A stretch of DNA of 64,000 nt. Origin: DAXETY01 sp051155755 (lineage in GTDB: Bacteria > Desulfobacterota > Desulfobacteria > Desulfobacterales > SG8-13). Location: positions 44,290 through 108,289 of the forward strand of contig DAXETY010000035.1 of NCBI GenBank assembly GCA_051155755.1, written 5' to 3'. Shown here piece by piece: positions 18,938 to 26,978 of the stretch; within the stretch, counting starts at the first letter, position 1; the number at the start of each line of letters is the position of its first letter. A program made the position numbers and the translations under genes. The notes under the pieces are model-generated. The model ran no database searches, had not been told where the DNA came from, and saw nothing but the letters and a program-made list of their open reading frames with translations.

Positions 18938-19414
18938 TTATGGTTTTTCTCTTTCTCTTAATGACTCCAGGATCGCGTCGATCTTCTGCGGGGTCAGGTT
19001 GCCGTAAACCTTGCGGTTGATCAACATGGCCGGTGCATAATCGCAATACCCGATGCAGCACACCGGCAGCAGGGTGAACCGGTTGTCGGCCGTGGTCTGA
19101 CCCGGCTGAATCTCCAACCGTTCGCACAGGTAATCCCGCACGGACCGGTAGCCCTCCATCCAGCAGATCAGGCTGTCGCACACGTGGATTACGTAACGAC
19201 CCACCGGTTCGCGATAGGTAAAGGTGTAAAACGTGGCCAGCTCTTCGAGCTCCAAGGGCGTCATACCGAGCAATTCCGCGGCTTCGGCCATCGCCCGGTC
19301 GCTCAGATAACCGTAGTGCTCCTGCAGGGCGAACATCACGTCCACGGCCAGTTCACGGGGATGTTCCACCGCCGCGATCTGTTGCTGCAGTTTTTCGCGC
19401 AGGTCCGGGGTCAT
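18938..19414 (-). CDS. nuoE: NADH-quinone oxidoreductase subunit E ([2Fe-2S])
   Basis: 158 residues, thioredoxin-fold [2Fe-2S] protein. VCDSLIC (C-x4-C) and CCIGYC (C-x3-C) supply the N1a ligands. It sits next to NuoF in the NADH dehydrogenase module. ATG 19414 has GAGG about six bases upstream and is 7 bp after the nuoBCD stop. Confidence 0.95.
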   Translation of the reverse strand: MTPDLREKLQQQIAAVEHPRELAVDVMFALQEHYGYLSDRAMAEAAELLGMTPLELEELATFYTFTYREPVGRYVIHVCDSLICWMEGYRSVRDYLCERLEIQPGQTTADNRFTLLPVCCIGYCDYAPAMLINRKVYGNLTPQKIDAILESLREREKP

Positions 19415-19421
19415 GGCGGCC

Positions 19422-21809
19422 TCACCGGTCGATGTCCGGCAGAATGTAGTCGATGGAGCCGATGATGGCGATCAGATCGGCCAGGGTCTCGCCCACGGCC
19501 ATGATGGGCATCACCTGAACGTTGGCAAATCCGGGGGCCCGAATGCGCAGTCGGTAGGGATAACCGAGCCCGTCGCTGACGACGTAATATCCCTGCTCGC
19601 CCCGCGGGATTTCGCAGGCCGCGTACGCCTCGCCTCGCGGAATTTTGGGGCCGCGGGTCACGTTGATAAAGTGGTGAATCAGCGTTTCGATGTCGCGCAG
19701 CATGTCGGCCCGCTTAGGTACCACGTAGCGGTAATCGTCGGTGACGTAACGTCCGGCAGGCATGTTTTCGGCCGCCTGCCGGATGATCCGGACGCTCTGG
19801 CGCATTTCTTCCACCCGCACCAGGTACCGGGCATAGCTGTCTCCTTCCGCAGCCACGGGCACTTCGAAATCGAAGTTTTCGTAGCCCGAGTAAGGGAATT
19901 TTTTGCGCAGATCCCACGCCACGCCGGTGGCGCGCAGGTTGGGGCCGGTTACGCCCCAGTCGATGGCCTCCCGGCTGGAGATCCGACCGATGCCCTTGGT
20001 TCGCGCCTTGAATATCGGGTTGTTGCGAATCAGGGCTTCGTATTCGTCCAGCGCTTTGGGGAACAGTTGCACGAAAGCGTCGATGGGCGCCTTCCATCCT
20101 TCCGGCAGGTCGGCGGCCAGCCCGCCGATGCGAAACCAGGAAGGATGCAGCCGGCCGCCGGTGATCAGTTCAACGATGTCCAGGATCATCTCCCGTTCGC
20201 GGAAGGTATAAAAATTGGGGGTCATAGCACCCACATCGTGCACGTAGGTGGAAAACCAGACCAGGTGATTGCTGATTCGAAACAATTCGCTGAGCATTAC
20301 GCGCACGCACTGGGCCCGCTCCGGCACGTCGATATCGGCCAGGGTTTCCACCGCCATTACGTAAGGCAGGTTGTTGGCGCAGCCGGCCAGGTAGTCCACC
20401 CGGTCGGTGTAGGGGATGAACTGGTTCCAGTGCTGGCGTTCACCGATTTTTTCCACCGAGCGGTGATGGTAGCCGATGTCCATGTCCAGGTCGACGATCT
20501 CTTCGCCTTCCAGGGCGACGATGTAGCGCATCAAGCCGTGGGTGCTCACGTGATGGGGCCCTACGTTAACTACCAGGGAATGATCGTTGCCGGATTTGCG
20601 GACATAATTTCCGCCATCCAGCGGCTGCAGTTGCTCGGCGTCTTTGCGCGTGTAAGGGGCCATCTCGGTGGCCCGTCCGGGATGGTCCTTGCGCAATGGG
20701 TGCCCCTGCCAGTGCGGGGGCATGAGAATGCGTTGCAGGTTGGGATGACCCTCGAATCGGATGCCGAACATGTCGTAGGCTTCGCGTTCGTACCAGCTGG
20801 CCGAGGGCCACAGATCGGTGACACTCTTTGTGGTTGGATCGGCGCTTTGCAGCGGCACCTTCAAACGGATTCGTGTGGGCGGATCGAATGCCAGCAGGCT
20901 GTAAACCAGGGTGTAATCCGGATATTGTTCCCGGTTTCTGCGCCGGGACTCATCGACGGCAGTCAGGTCTTCCAGCCGCTGAAAGTTGGGGGCGGTCTTG
21001 TGTTTGAGGTTGCGCAACACTTCCGGCAGGCGGTTCGGTTGCACTTCGAAGGTCAGCATGTCGGCGGTGTGCGGTGTCCGTCGGACGGCGTCGGCGAAAT
21101 GCGACTCCAGCCAGCCGGCCAGATCCTGTTCGATGCGGCCGAGTTCGATTTTTCGCGGCGGCGGCGTCCACATGAGATCGGACCGGCTGCCGTAAAACTC
21201 GGGCGGCAGGGATGCGCTGCCCCGCACAGTGGTTCCCTGCATTCCCGGTCCCCGGGCGTCCCTGGATTTGGAGACGCCGTCCTGCAGAATGGGCCGGCAG
21301 GATCCCTGGGTGCCGCCGGGACGATGAAAAATGACGCGGGTGGGACGTTCCTCGGCCATGATTTTCTGCTGAAGCAGCACCAATGCCTGTTCGACGGCCT
21401 CCGGTCGGGGGGGGCATCCCGGGATATAGACGTCTACGGGAAGGATCTGGTCGATGCCCTGCACGACGCTGTAGCCGTCGTACATGCCGCCGCAGTTGGA
21501 ACACGAACCCATGGAAACCACCCACTTGGGCTCGGCCATCTGCTCGTAGAGCCGCAGGATGACCGGGGCGATTTTTTTGAAAATGGTGCCGGAGGTGATC
21601 AACAGGTCGGCCTGGCGGGGGGACGGCCGCAGGACTTCGGAACCGAAGCGGGCCAGGTCGTAGCGCGAGGTCAACACGGTGGCCTTTTCAACGAAGCAGC
21701 ACGACAGACCGAAGAACAGGGGCCAGAGACTGAATTCGCGCGCCCAGTTGATCAGACGGTCCGTGGCCTGCAGCAGGCCGCTTACTTGCTTTTGGCCGTC
21801 GGACCCCAT
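19422..21809 (-). CDS. nuoBCD: NADH-quinone oxidoreductase fused subunits B/C/D
   Basis: 795 residues in one frame. Residues about 1-165 are NuoB, with the N2 cluster ligands visible as the CC of GLSCCFVEK, the Cys in SMGSCSNCGG and the Cys in YIPGCPPRPE. A linker of about 50 residues (about 165-215) leads into NuoC (about 220-385, with YEREAYDMFGI and the end motif RILMPPHWQGHPLRKD). NuoD follows (about 415-795, with NVGPHHVSTHGLMRY and the C-terminal DYILPDIDR). It forms the quinone-facing core of the peripheral arm. NuoCD fusions are common; B/C/D triple fusions are known in some Deltaproteobacteria. The start overlaps nuoA by 28 bp, with a GGGGG ribosome-binding site. Confidence 0.96.
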   Translation of the reverse strand: MGSDGQKQVSGLLQATDRLINWAREFSLWPLFFGLSCCFVEKATVLTSRYDLARFGSEVLRPSPRQADLLITSGTIFKKIAPVILRLYEQMAEPKWVVSMGSCSNCGGMYDGYSVVQGIDQILPVDVYIPGCPPRPEAVEQALVLLQQKIMAEERPTRVIFHRPGGTQGSCRPILQDGVSKSRDARGPGMQGTTVRGSASLPPEFYGSRSDLMWTPPPRKIELGRIEQDLAGWLESHFADAVRRTPHTADMLTFEVQPNRLPEVLRNLKHKTAPNFQRLEDLTAVDESRRRNREQYPDYTLVYSLLAFDPPTRIRLKVPLQSADPTTKSVTDLWPSASWYEREAYDMFGIRFEGHPNLQRILMPPHWQGHPLRKDHPGRATEMAPYTRKDAEQLQPLDGGNYVRKSGNDHSLVVNVGPHHVSTHGLMRYIVALEGEEIVDLDMDIGYHHRSVEKIGERQHWNQFIPYTDRVDYLAGCANNLPYVMAVETLADIDVPERAQCVRVMLSELFRISNHLVWFSTYVHDVGAMTPNFYTFREREMILDIVELITGGRLHPSWFRIGGLAADLPEGWKAPIDAFVQLFPKALDEYEALIRNNPIFKARTKGIGRISSREAIDWGVTGPNLRATGVAWDLRKKFPYSGYENFDFEVPVAAEGDSYARYLVRVEEMRQSVRIIRQAAENMPAGRYVTDDYRYVVPKRADMLRDIETLIHHFINVTRGPKIPRGEAYAACEIPRGEQGYYVVSDGLGYPYRLRIRAPGFANVQVMPIMAVGETLADLIAIIGSIDYILPDIDR

Positions 21810-22189
21810 TCAAGTCCCCCTTTGCGCCAGATATAGGCCAGCCCCAACAACAACACGGCAATGAAAAACGTAATCTGCCCCCAGCCTTTCCATCCGAGTT
21901 CTTGCCAGGCAATGCCCCAGGCAAATATGAAGGCGCCTTCCACATCGAAAATCAGGAAAAAAATGGCCACCAGATAAAACGGAACCGGATAGCGCAAGCG
22001 GGCACTACCGGTTGGAATGATGCCGCATTCGTAGGGGCGTCGTTTTTCCGGGGTCGGTTTTTTCTCCCCCAGCCAGGCGGTGATGAACAGCAGCACGAAA
22101 ATCAGCGCAAGGATGACAAGGCTGTAGACCGTGAGACTGAACACCCCCGGCTCCCAGGGTGATAATGCAGCTCCGGTGAGTGGTTGCAT
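21782..22189 (-). CDS. nuoA: NADH-quinone oxidoreductase subunit A
   Basis: 135 residues and three transmembrane helices. KRRPYECGIIPTG and FYLVAIFFLIFDVEGAFIF are the diagnostic NuoA/ND3 segments, including the Cys-loop. First gene of the nuo operon. ATG 22189 is preferred over 22219 because GAGG lies six bases upstream and the hydrophobic N-terminus fits. Confidence 0.95.
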   Translation of the reverse strand: MQPLTGAALSPWEPGVFSLTVYSLVILALIFVLLFITAWLGEKKPTPEKRRPYECGIIPTGSARLRYPVPFYLVAIFFLIFDVEGAFIFAWGIAWQELGWKGWGQITFFIAVLLLGLAYIWRKGGLEWGPTAKSK

Positions 22190-22581
22190 GCAGGACCTCG
22201 TGCAGATCGGAAGAATCAAAAAAGCGGCCGGAGGGGCCGAAATGCAGTGTCGGAAAATGGCGGTCGGCCTCCGGCGGCCGACCGTTGCGGCTCACCTATG
22301 CGGTGATGTCTTGCGGCGCCGGTGATTGCTGGTGCAGGCAGCCGCATACACGGATTCGAGACCGCCGAAATGGTTCGCAGCATTTTTTGTTATATGCTAC
22401 GGGGGTATTTTTCAACCCTATATGTCGATTTTTTTCACCCCATAATACCGTAATCCAACCGTGTCCCGGATTTGCCGTCATTGATAAAAAAAATGATGAA
22501 ATTTCATTGCATATGCCTGCTCGGCGGGAAAGCGGCCGGATGCCTCCGTCCTGTCAACCCGAAATTTCACTGTGAAAAGAC

Positions 22582-22610
22582 TTGACGCTGCCGTCGAATT
22601 CACTTAACAA
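22582..22610 (+). promoter_or_regulatory. Candidate sigma-70 promoter upstream of the Na+:solute symporter
   Basis: TTGACG (22582-22587), a 17-bp spacer and TAACAA (22605-22610). A palindrome TTTCACTGTGAAA ends five bases before the -35 box and could be an operator. The predicted leader of about 150 nt would contain the terminator at 22718-22753. Confidence 0.4.
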
Positions 22611-22717
22611 GCACGGGAAAATTGAATCGGCCCGAAAATGAACCTCTCAAGTTTGCAATACTCGTAAATTTGAATCGCTCGTTTTTGGCTGGCGCTGTAA
22701 ATGGGTTATGCACAGGC

Positions 22718-22753
22718 AAACGCCATCCCGGCCCGTTGGGATGGCGTTTTTAT
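22718..22753 (+). terminator. Intrinsic terminator hairpin in the leader of the symporter gene
   Basis: The 12-bp perfect stem AAACGCCATCCC / GGGATGGCGTTT with an 8-nt loop is followed by TTTATT. It ends 14 bases before the symporter ATG and directly before its GGGAGG ribosome-binding site. It is either an attenuator in the leader or the 3' end of a small RNA transcribed from the upstream promoter candidate. Confidence 0.75.
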
Positions 22754-22767
22754 TTGGGAGGCCGCAG

Positions 22768-24438
22768 ATGATTTTAAAAATCGTGATGTTCGCTGCCTAC
22801 TTTGGTTTGGTTCTCGCAATCGGCTTTTTCTCGCGCACCCGCTGGAAATCATCTCCGGAGACCTATTTTCTGGCCGACCGCCGGCTCGGCAGCGTGGTTT
22901 TGCTCGGCACCATGGTGGCCACCAATTTTTCCGCCTTCACTGTCTTCGGCACTTCCGGGGCGGGCTACCGCGACGGCTATGCATTTTTCCCGATCATGGG
23001 GTTCGGCACCGGGTTTATGGCATTGACTTTCTGGATCATCGGCCGTCGGGCGTGGCAGCTCGGCCACGACCACGGACTGGTCACACCGCCGGAGCTCGTG
23101 CGGGTGCTGTATCGCAGCCCCCCGCTGTCGCTGCTTTTTGCCACCGTCATGATCGTCTTCACCGTGCCGTACCTGGCGCTGCAACCCATGGCGGCCGGCT
23201 ATGCGCTGGAAGAACTCATCGGCCTGCCGTATCACTACGGCTGTGTGCTGGTGACCGGAATCATCGTGCTCTATACGCTGCGGGGCGGCATGCGGGCGGT
23301 GGCCTGGACGGATCTGTTTCAGGGACTGTTCATGTTCGTGATGCTGTTTGTATCCCTGGTCATTGTGCTCGGACACCACGGCGGCCTAGTGGCGGCCAAC
23401 CAGAAAATCCTCACCGCCGCTCCGGAATTGCTGTCCCGGCCCGGTGGTCTGGGCCGTTACACGCCCGGAATCTGGCTGAGCTTTCTGATGCTGTGGTTTT
23501 TTTGTGATCCGATGTTCCCGCAATTGTTCCAACGGTTTTTTTCCGCCCGCAGCGAACGGACCCTTTCCCGCATTATGCTCTTTTACCCGCTGGTGTGCAC
23601 GGTGGTATTCATCCTGCCCATCACCATCGGCGTGCTCGGGCGGTTGTCGGTTCCGGACCTGGTCGGAAAACAGGCCGACCGGATCCTGCCCATGATGCTC
23701 ACCCAGATCTCCGGCGACGCGATGGCCAGCCTGATGATCGCCGCCGGTCTGGCGGCATTGATGTCTACGATGGACAGCCAGCTGCTGACCCTGAGCTCGA
23801 TTTTCACCCGCGACGTGGTCCCGGCCAAGTGGAGCGGTGCGGCGGCCGGAAGCGTTACCGGTCGACTGTTTGTGATCGCGCTGAGCCTGGCGGGCCTGCT
23901 GTTGGCCTACAACCCGCCGGCGACCATCCTGCAGATCGCCACCCAGGCATTCACCGGTCTGGCGGTATTGTTTCCAACGGTCATCTTTGGCTTGTACTTG
24001 CAAAGGGTGTACGCCGGGGCGGCGGCGGCCTCCATTCTATGCGGTGAGGCGCTGGTGGGCGCGTTCTACCTGAAATGGATCACACCGGGTCCTTTTTTGC
24101 CGGTGGTCTGGGTGATGCTGGCCGCCTTCGGCGCCTATGGATTGATGCATACCGTGCTGGCCGCCAGGGACCGCGGGATGGCAGTGGCGCTGCCGCGGTG
24201 GCTGCGCAGTGGCTATACCTGGAGTCTGGCCGCCGTCTTCTTGCTGGCCGTAGATGTCTGGGCCTGGGAAACCGCCCGGCCGCTGATCTGGGGGATGCCG
24301 ATCTGGCTCTGGTATTTTGTGGGACTTTCCGGTCTGCAGATGGGAATTATGGCGATTATGGTTCGCGAAAAAAATGCAGCGGCGGTGGAAAGGGCCATGT
24401 CGCATTCGCAGCCGGCGCGCCAATCGTCACTTTCTTAA
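22768..24438 (+). CDS. Sodium:solute symporter family (SSS) protein
   Basis: 556 residues with about 13 transmembrane helices. YFLADRRLG near residue 32, GGMRAVAWTDLFQG (about residue 172) and AALMSTMDSQLLTLSS (about residue 330) are the SSS signatures; the last contains the Na2-site Ser residues. Members import solutes such as pantothenate, proline, sugars or acids with Na+; the substrate is not predictable here. ATG 22768 is fixed by GGGAGG 6 bases upstream; a longer frame to 22708 would run through the terminator hairpin. It is a single-gene unit. Confidence 0.9.
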   Translation: MILKIVMFAAYFGLVLAIGFFSRTRWKSSPETYFLADRRLGSVVLLGTMVATNFSAFTVFGTSGAGYRDGYAFFPIMGFGTGFMALTFWIIGRRAWQLGHDHGLVTPPELVRVLYRSPPLSLLFATVMIVFTVPYLALQPMAAGYALEELIGLPYHYGCVLVTGIIVLYTLRGGMRAVAWTDLFQGLFMFVMLFVSLVIVLGHHGGLVAANQKILTAAPELLSRPGGLGRYTPGIWLSFLMLWFFCDPMFPQLFQRFFSARSERTLSRIMLFYPLVCTVVFILPITIGVLGRLSVPDLVGKQADRILPMMLTQISGDAMASLMIAAGLAALMSTMDSQLLTLSSIFTRDVVPAKWSGAAAGSVTGRLFVIALSLAGLLLAYNPPATILQIATQAFTGLAVLFPTVIFGLYLQRVYAGAAAASILCGEALVGAFYLKWITPGPFLPVVWVMLAAFGAYGLMHTVLAARDRGMAVALPRWLRSGYTWSLAAVFLLAVDVWAWETARPLIWGMPIWLWYFVGLSGLQMGIMAIMVREKNAAAVERAMSHSQPARQSSLS

Positions 24439-24640
24439 AAGCGCCCCACCTCGCTGCGCAGCGACCGAACCGGGAAGAAAGGTGGCCCCGGCAAGGGGCG
24501 GGAACAGTGCCCTGCCATAGAAAGGGACGCGACGCTGCCAAGCCATAGAAGGGCCGGACACCGTGCCGACCGTCTTCCGCCTGCGCCGGCATGACCACTT
24601 GGGCTAATTTCCTTCGGTGTTCATTGGAAATTCGAACCGC

Positions 24641-25474
24641 TTACTTGCCGTGATAGTATTTCATGGCTTCCGGGATGTGGGACTTGATGTTCTCGATGCG
24701 GGTCTCCGGTGCCGGATGGGTGGAGAGCAACTCCGGTGGGCGCTTGCCCGGGTCCTCGTTCATCCGCTCCCAGAACGGGACGGCTTCCCGCGGATCGTAG
24801 CCGGCACGGGCCATGAGAATCAAGCCGATTTGATCGGCCTCGCTTTCGTGCAGCCGGCTGTAGGGCAACAATATGCCCACTGCCGTGCCCGCTCCGAATG
24901 CCGCCATAGCCAGCGCCTGGGTTTCTCCGGGCTGCGAGGCCAGCGCCACCGCCAGCGCCATGCCGCCCATCTGGGCCAGCAGTTGCTGGCTCATGCGCTC
25001 GTTGCCGTGATCGGCAATGGCGTGGGCCACTTCATGACCGAGAACGACCGCCAGGCCGGTTTCATTCTGGGTGTATTTTAGAATTCCGGTATATACCGCG
25101 GCCTTTCCGCCGGGCATCACCCAGGCGTTGGCCGTATCGTCGTCTTTGATCAGGTTGAACTCCCACTTGTATTTGCCGAGACTCTCCTCATAGCCGCTTT
25201 CCTTCAGAAAGGCTTCGGTTGCTTCGGCGATCCGAAAACCGACCCGGCGCACCATGGCGACTTTCTCCGGATCCTGGGAAAGTTCGCTGTTTTTGAGGAC
25301 TTCGTCGTATTGCTGAAAACTCAGCGTCAGCAACTGGGATTCGGGGACCAGGTGCAAACCGCTGCGCCCGGTAACCGGCACCGTGCTGCAGGCCGGCAGC
25401 AGGATTACAACCGCCAGCAGCAGCGCAATCCAAAGTCGCCCGCACCATTTTGGCTGCCGTTGTCGTATTTTCAC
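24641..25474 (-). CDS. M48 family metalloprotease, lipoprotein
   Basis: 277 residues with a GTG start at 25474, preferred because GGAGG lies four bases before it; ATG 25492 adds six residues and is the alternative. The N-terminus is a lipoprotein signal with lipobox LPAC (Cys29). The zinc motif HEVAH (about residues 147-151) and a downstream third ligand in ESEAD (Glu) define the M48/gluzincin fold. The organisation resembles periplasmic LoiP/YcaL-type proteases acting in outer-membrane quality control. It is likely expressed from its own promoter at 25530-25558. Confidence 0.9.
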   Translation of the reverse strand: MKIRQRQPKWCGRLWIALLLAVVILLPACSTVPVTGRSGLHLVPESQLLTLSFQQYDEVLKNSELSQDPEKVAMVRRVGFRIAEATEAFLKESGYEESLGKYKWEFNLIKDDDTANAWVMPGGKAAVYTGILKYTQNETGLAVVLGHEVAHAIADHGNERMSQQLLAQMGGMALAVALASQPGETQALAMAAFGAGTAVGILLPYSRLHESEADQIGLILMARAGYDPREAVPFWERMNEDPGKRPPELLSTHPAPETRIENIKSHIPEAMKYYHGK

Positions 25475-25529
25475 GCTTCCTCCAGGAATCATGCCTATGC
25501 GTCGTGGACAAACAGTACCTGCACTTATG

Positions 25530-25558
25530 ATATTAAATATGGATCATTTGCACGGCAA
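25530..25558 (-). promoter_or_regulatory. Candidate sigma-70 promoter of the M48 protease gene
   Basis: On the minus strand, TTGCCG (25553-25558), a 17-bp spacer and TAATAT (25530-25535), 55 bp before the gene. Confidence 0.45.
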
Positions 25559-25660
25559 GGCCGGCACGGCTCTCTTTTCTGGAGCCGATCGTTTGGTGTT
25601 CATCCCTTACGGCAGTGTGTGCGAGCGCGCCTCCGATTCGAGAATTCCTTCCGGCCCCGA

Positions 25661-26974
25661 TTATTTTCGTTGCAAATAGGAGTCCTTGGTTCGATCCTGC
25701 AGGTAGATGAAATCGAAATCCCCCCATTCCGCCGATTCGTACCACTGATAGGCCGTCTCCCGGCAAAGAGAACAGGCCTTGCGCGGAACATGCACCGCCA
25801 GCAGGTGCATACCGCGGCTGGAAGCCGAATCGATGCGCAGCGCACCGGCGCAGTCCGGACAGACACGGATGCGCTCTTTCTGCGTTTCATGGATCATGTC
25901 GGTATCGTAAAAAATGTGTCGCTGCCGGCTGTCGAATTCCTTTTCCTCCAGAATTCGTTTGCGTTCCACATCGCGCTCCCGCCACAAACCGACCACGGTT
26001 TCGCAGATTTTCTGGATGGCGCGGCCGATTTCCGGACGCTGCGCAATTCGCTCCGGTTCGTAGTCCGGTTCGCGAACGCCACTGTAATCGATGCCGGCCA
26101 TGGCCAGAATGATGCCCAGATTCACGTAAGGCAGTGCCCCTTCGATGGCGTACCCTCCTTCCAGTACGGCGATGTCGGGTTGCAGCATTTCGGTGAGGAT
26201 CGCATATCCCTGGGCGGAAAAGTTCATGTTGGTGATCGGATCCGAATAATGATTGTCCTGCCCGGCACTGTTGATGATCAGGTCGGGTTTGAAATCCGCC
26301 AGGATCGGCATGACCGCATGTTCCATGGTGTACAGGAAGCCCTCTTCCGAGGTATAGGGCGGCAGCGGTATGTTTACCGTGGTGCCGACGGCATTGGGCC
26401 CGCCGCGTTCGCTGGGGAACCCCGATCCCGGATACAGCGTGCGGCCGTCCTGATGAATGGAGATAAACAGCGTATCCGGATCGTGCCAGTAGATGTCCTG
26501 GGTGCCGTCGCCGTGATGGCAGTCGGTGTCGACGATCGCCACCCGGTCGACCCCGTAGGCGCGGCGCAGGTACTCCACCATGATGGCTTCGATGTTGACA
26601 TTGCAGAAACCACGGGCCCCGTGCACGACCCGCATGGCGTGGTGTCCGGGTGGACGCACCAGGGCAAATCCCCGCTCCACCTGCTTTTCCATCACCGCCA
26701 TGGCTACGGTCTTGGCACCGCCGGCACTGATAAAATGCGATTCGGTCGCAACGCTCCAGACATCCGGAACGCAGAAATGCACCCGCTGGACGTCTTTGAC
26801 GGTGACCAGGTCGGGTTTGAGCTCCACGATGCCGTCGATGTCGAACAGGCCTTCCTCCAGCACCTGGTCCCGGGTGTAGAGCAGCCTTTCTTCCCGTTCC
26901 GGGTGGGTCGGACTGATGGCCCAGTCGAAGGCCGGGAAGAAAACCAGGCCGGTTTTGTGTTTGGCTTTCAGCAT
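25661..26974 (-). CDS. Histone-deacetylase-fold amidohydrolase with C-terminal zinc-ribbon-like tail
   Basis: 437 residues. The arginase/deacetylase fold is shown by RPPGHHA, DTDCHHGDGTQDIYW (catalytic His pair and Zn ligands Asp and His), the third metal Asp in NSAGQDNHYSDP and GGYAIEGAL near the active-site Tyr. Bacterial members deacetylate acetylpolyamines, acetoin-pathway proteins or other amides; the substrate is unknown here. After the catalytic domain (about residues 1-330) and a charged helix, residues 370-437 carry two CxxC pairs (372/375 and 401/404), a putative zinc ribbon not usual for AcuC-like enzymes. The start ATG 26974 is four bases after the hydantoinase stop. A longer in-frame opening to 27397 lies inside that gene and is rejected. 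Confidence 0.85.
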   Translation of the reverse strand: MLKAKHKTGLVFFPAFDWAISPTHPEREERLLYTRDQVLEEGLFDIDGIVELKPDLVTVKDVQRVHFCVPDVWSVATESHFISAGGAKTVAMAVMEKQVERGFALVRPPGHHAMRVVHGARGFCNVNIEAIMVEYLRRAYGVDRVAIVDTDCHHGDGTQDIYWHDPDTLFISIHQDGRTLYPGSGFPSERGGPNAVGTTVNIPLPPYTSEEGFLYTMEHAVMPILADFKPDLIINSAGQDNHYSDPITNMNFSAQGYAILTEMLQPDIAVLEGGYAIEGALPYVNLGIILAMAGIDYSGVREPDYEPERIAQRPEIGRAIQKICETVVGLWRERDVERKRILEEKEFDSRQRHIFYDTDMIHETQKERIRVCPDCAGALRIDSASSRGMHLLAVHVPRKACSLCRETAYQWYESAEWGDFDFIYLQDRTKDSYLQRK

Positions 26975-26978
26975 GGCA

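Larger units (their letters stand above)
22190..22767. other. 578-bp divergent intergenic region (nuoA / symporter)
   Basis: This AT-richer region separates the nuo operon (minus) from the symporter gene (plus). It contains a perfect 9-bp hairpin (22261-22269 with 22276-22284) in the likely nuoA leader and a weak minus-strand TTGAAA/TATAAC pair near 22392-22416 as a possible nuo promoter. It also holds a 13-bp palindrome (TTTCACTGTGAAA, 22565-22577), a plus-strand promoter candidate and a terminator hairpin, the last two listed separately. No protein-coding gene is supported. Confidence 0.5.

Noticed and set aside
19413..21836. Very long open frame (807 codons) antisense to nuoBCD, and similar ones at 15767-17908, 25310-27034, 26916-28802, 43003-44694 and 47919-49712 (plus) and 31915-33630, 34222-36450 and 58299-60188 (minus)
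   Set aside because: All lie opposite strongly supported genes. High GC at third codon positions suppresses stop codons on the other strand; the translations are low in complexity and show no family motif.
22701..23507. Plus-strand frame overlapping the start of the symporter
   Set aside because: Shadow of the symporter in another frame, running through the terminator hairpin.
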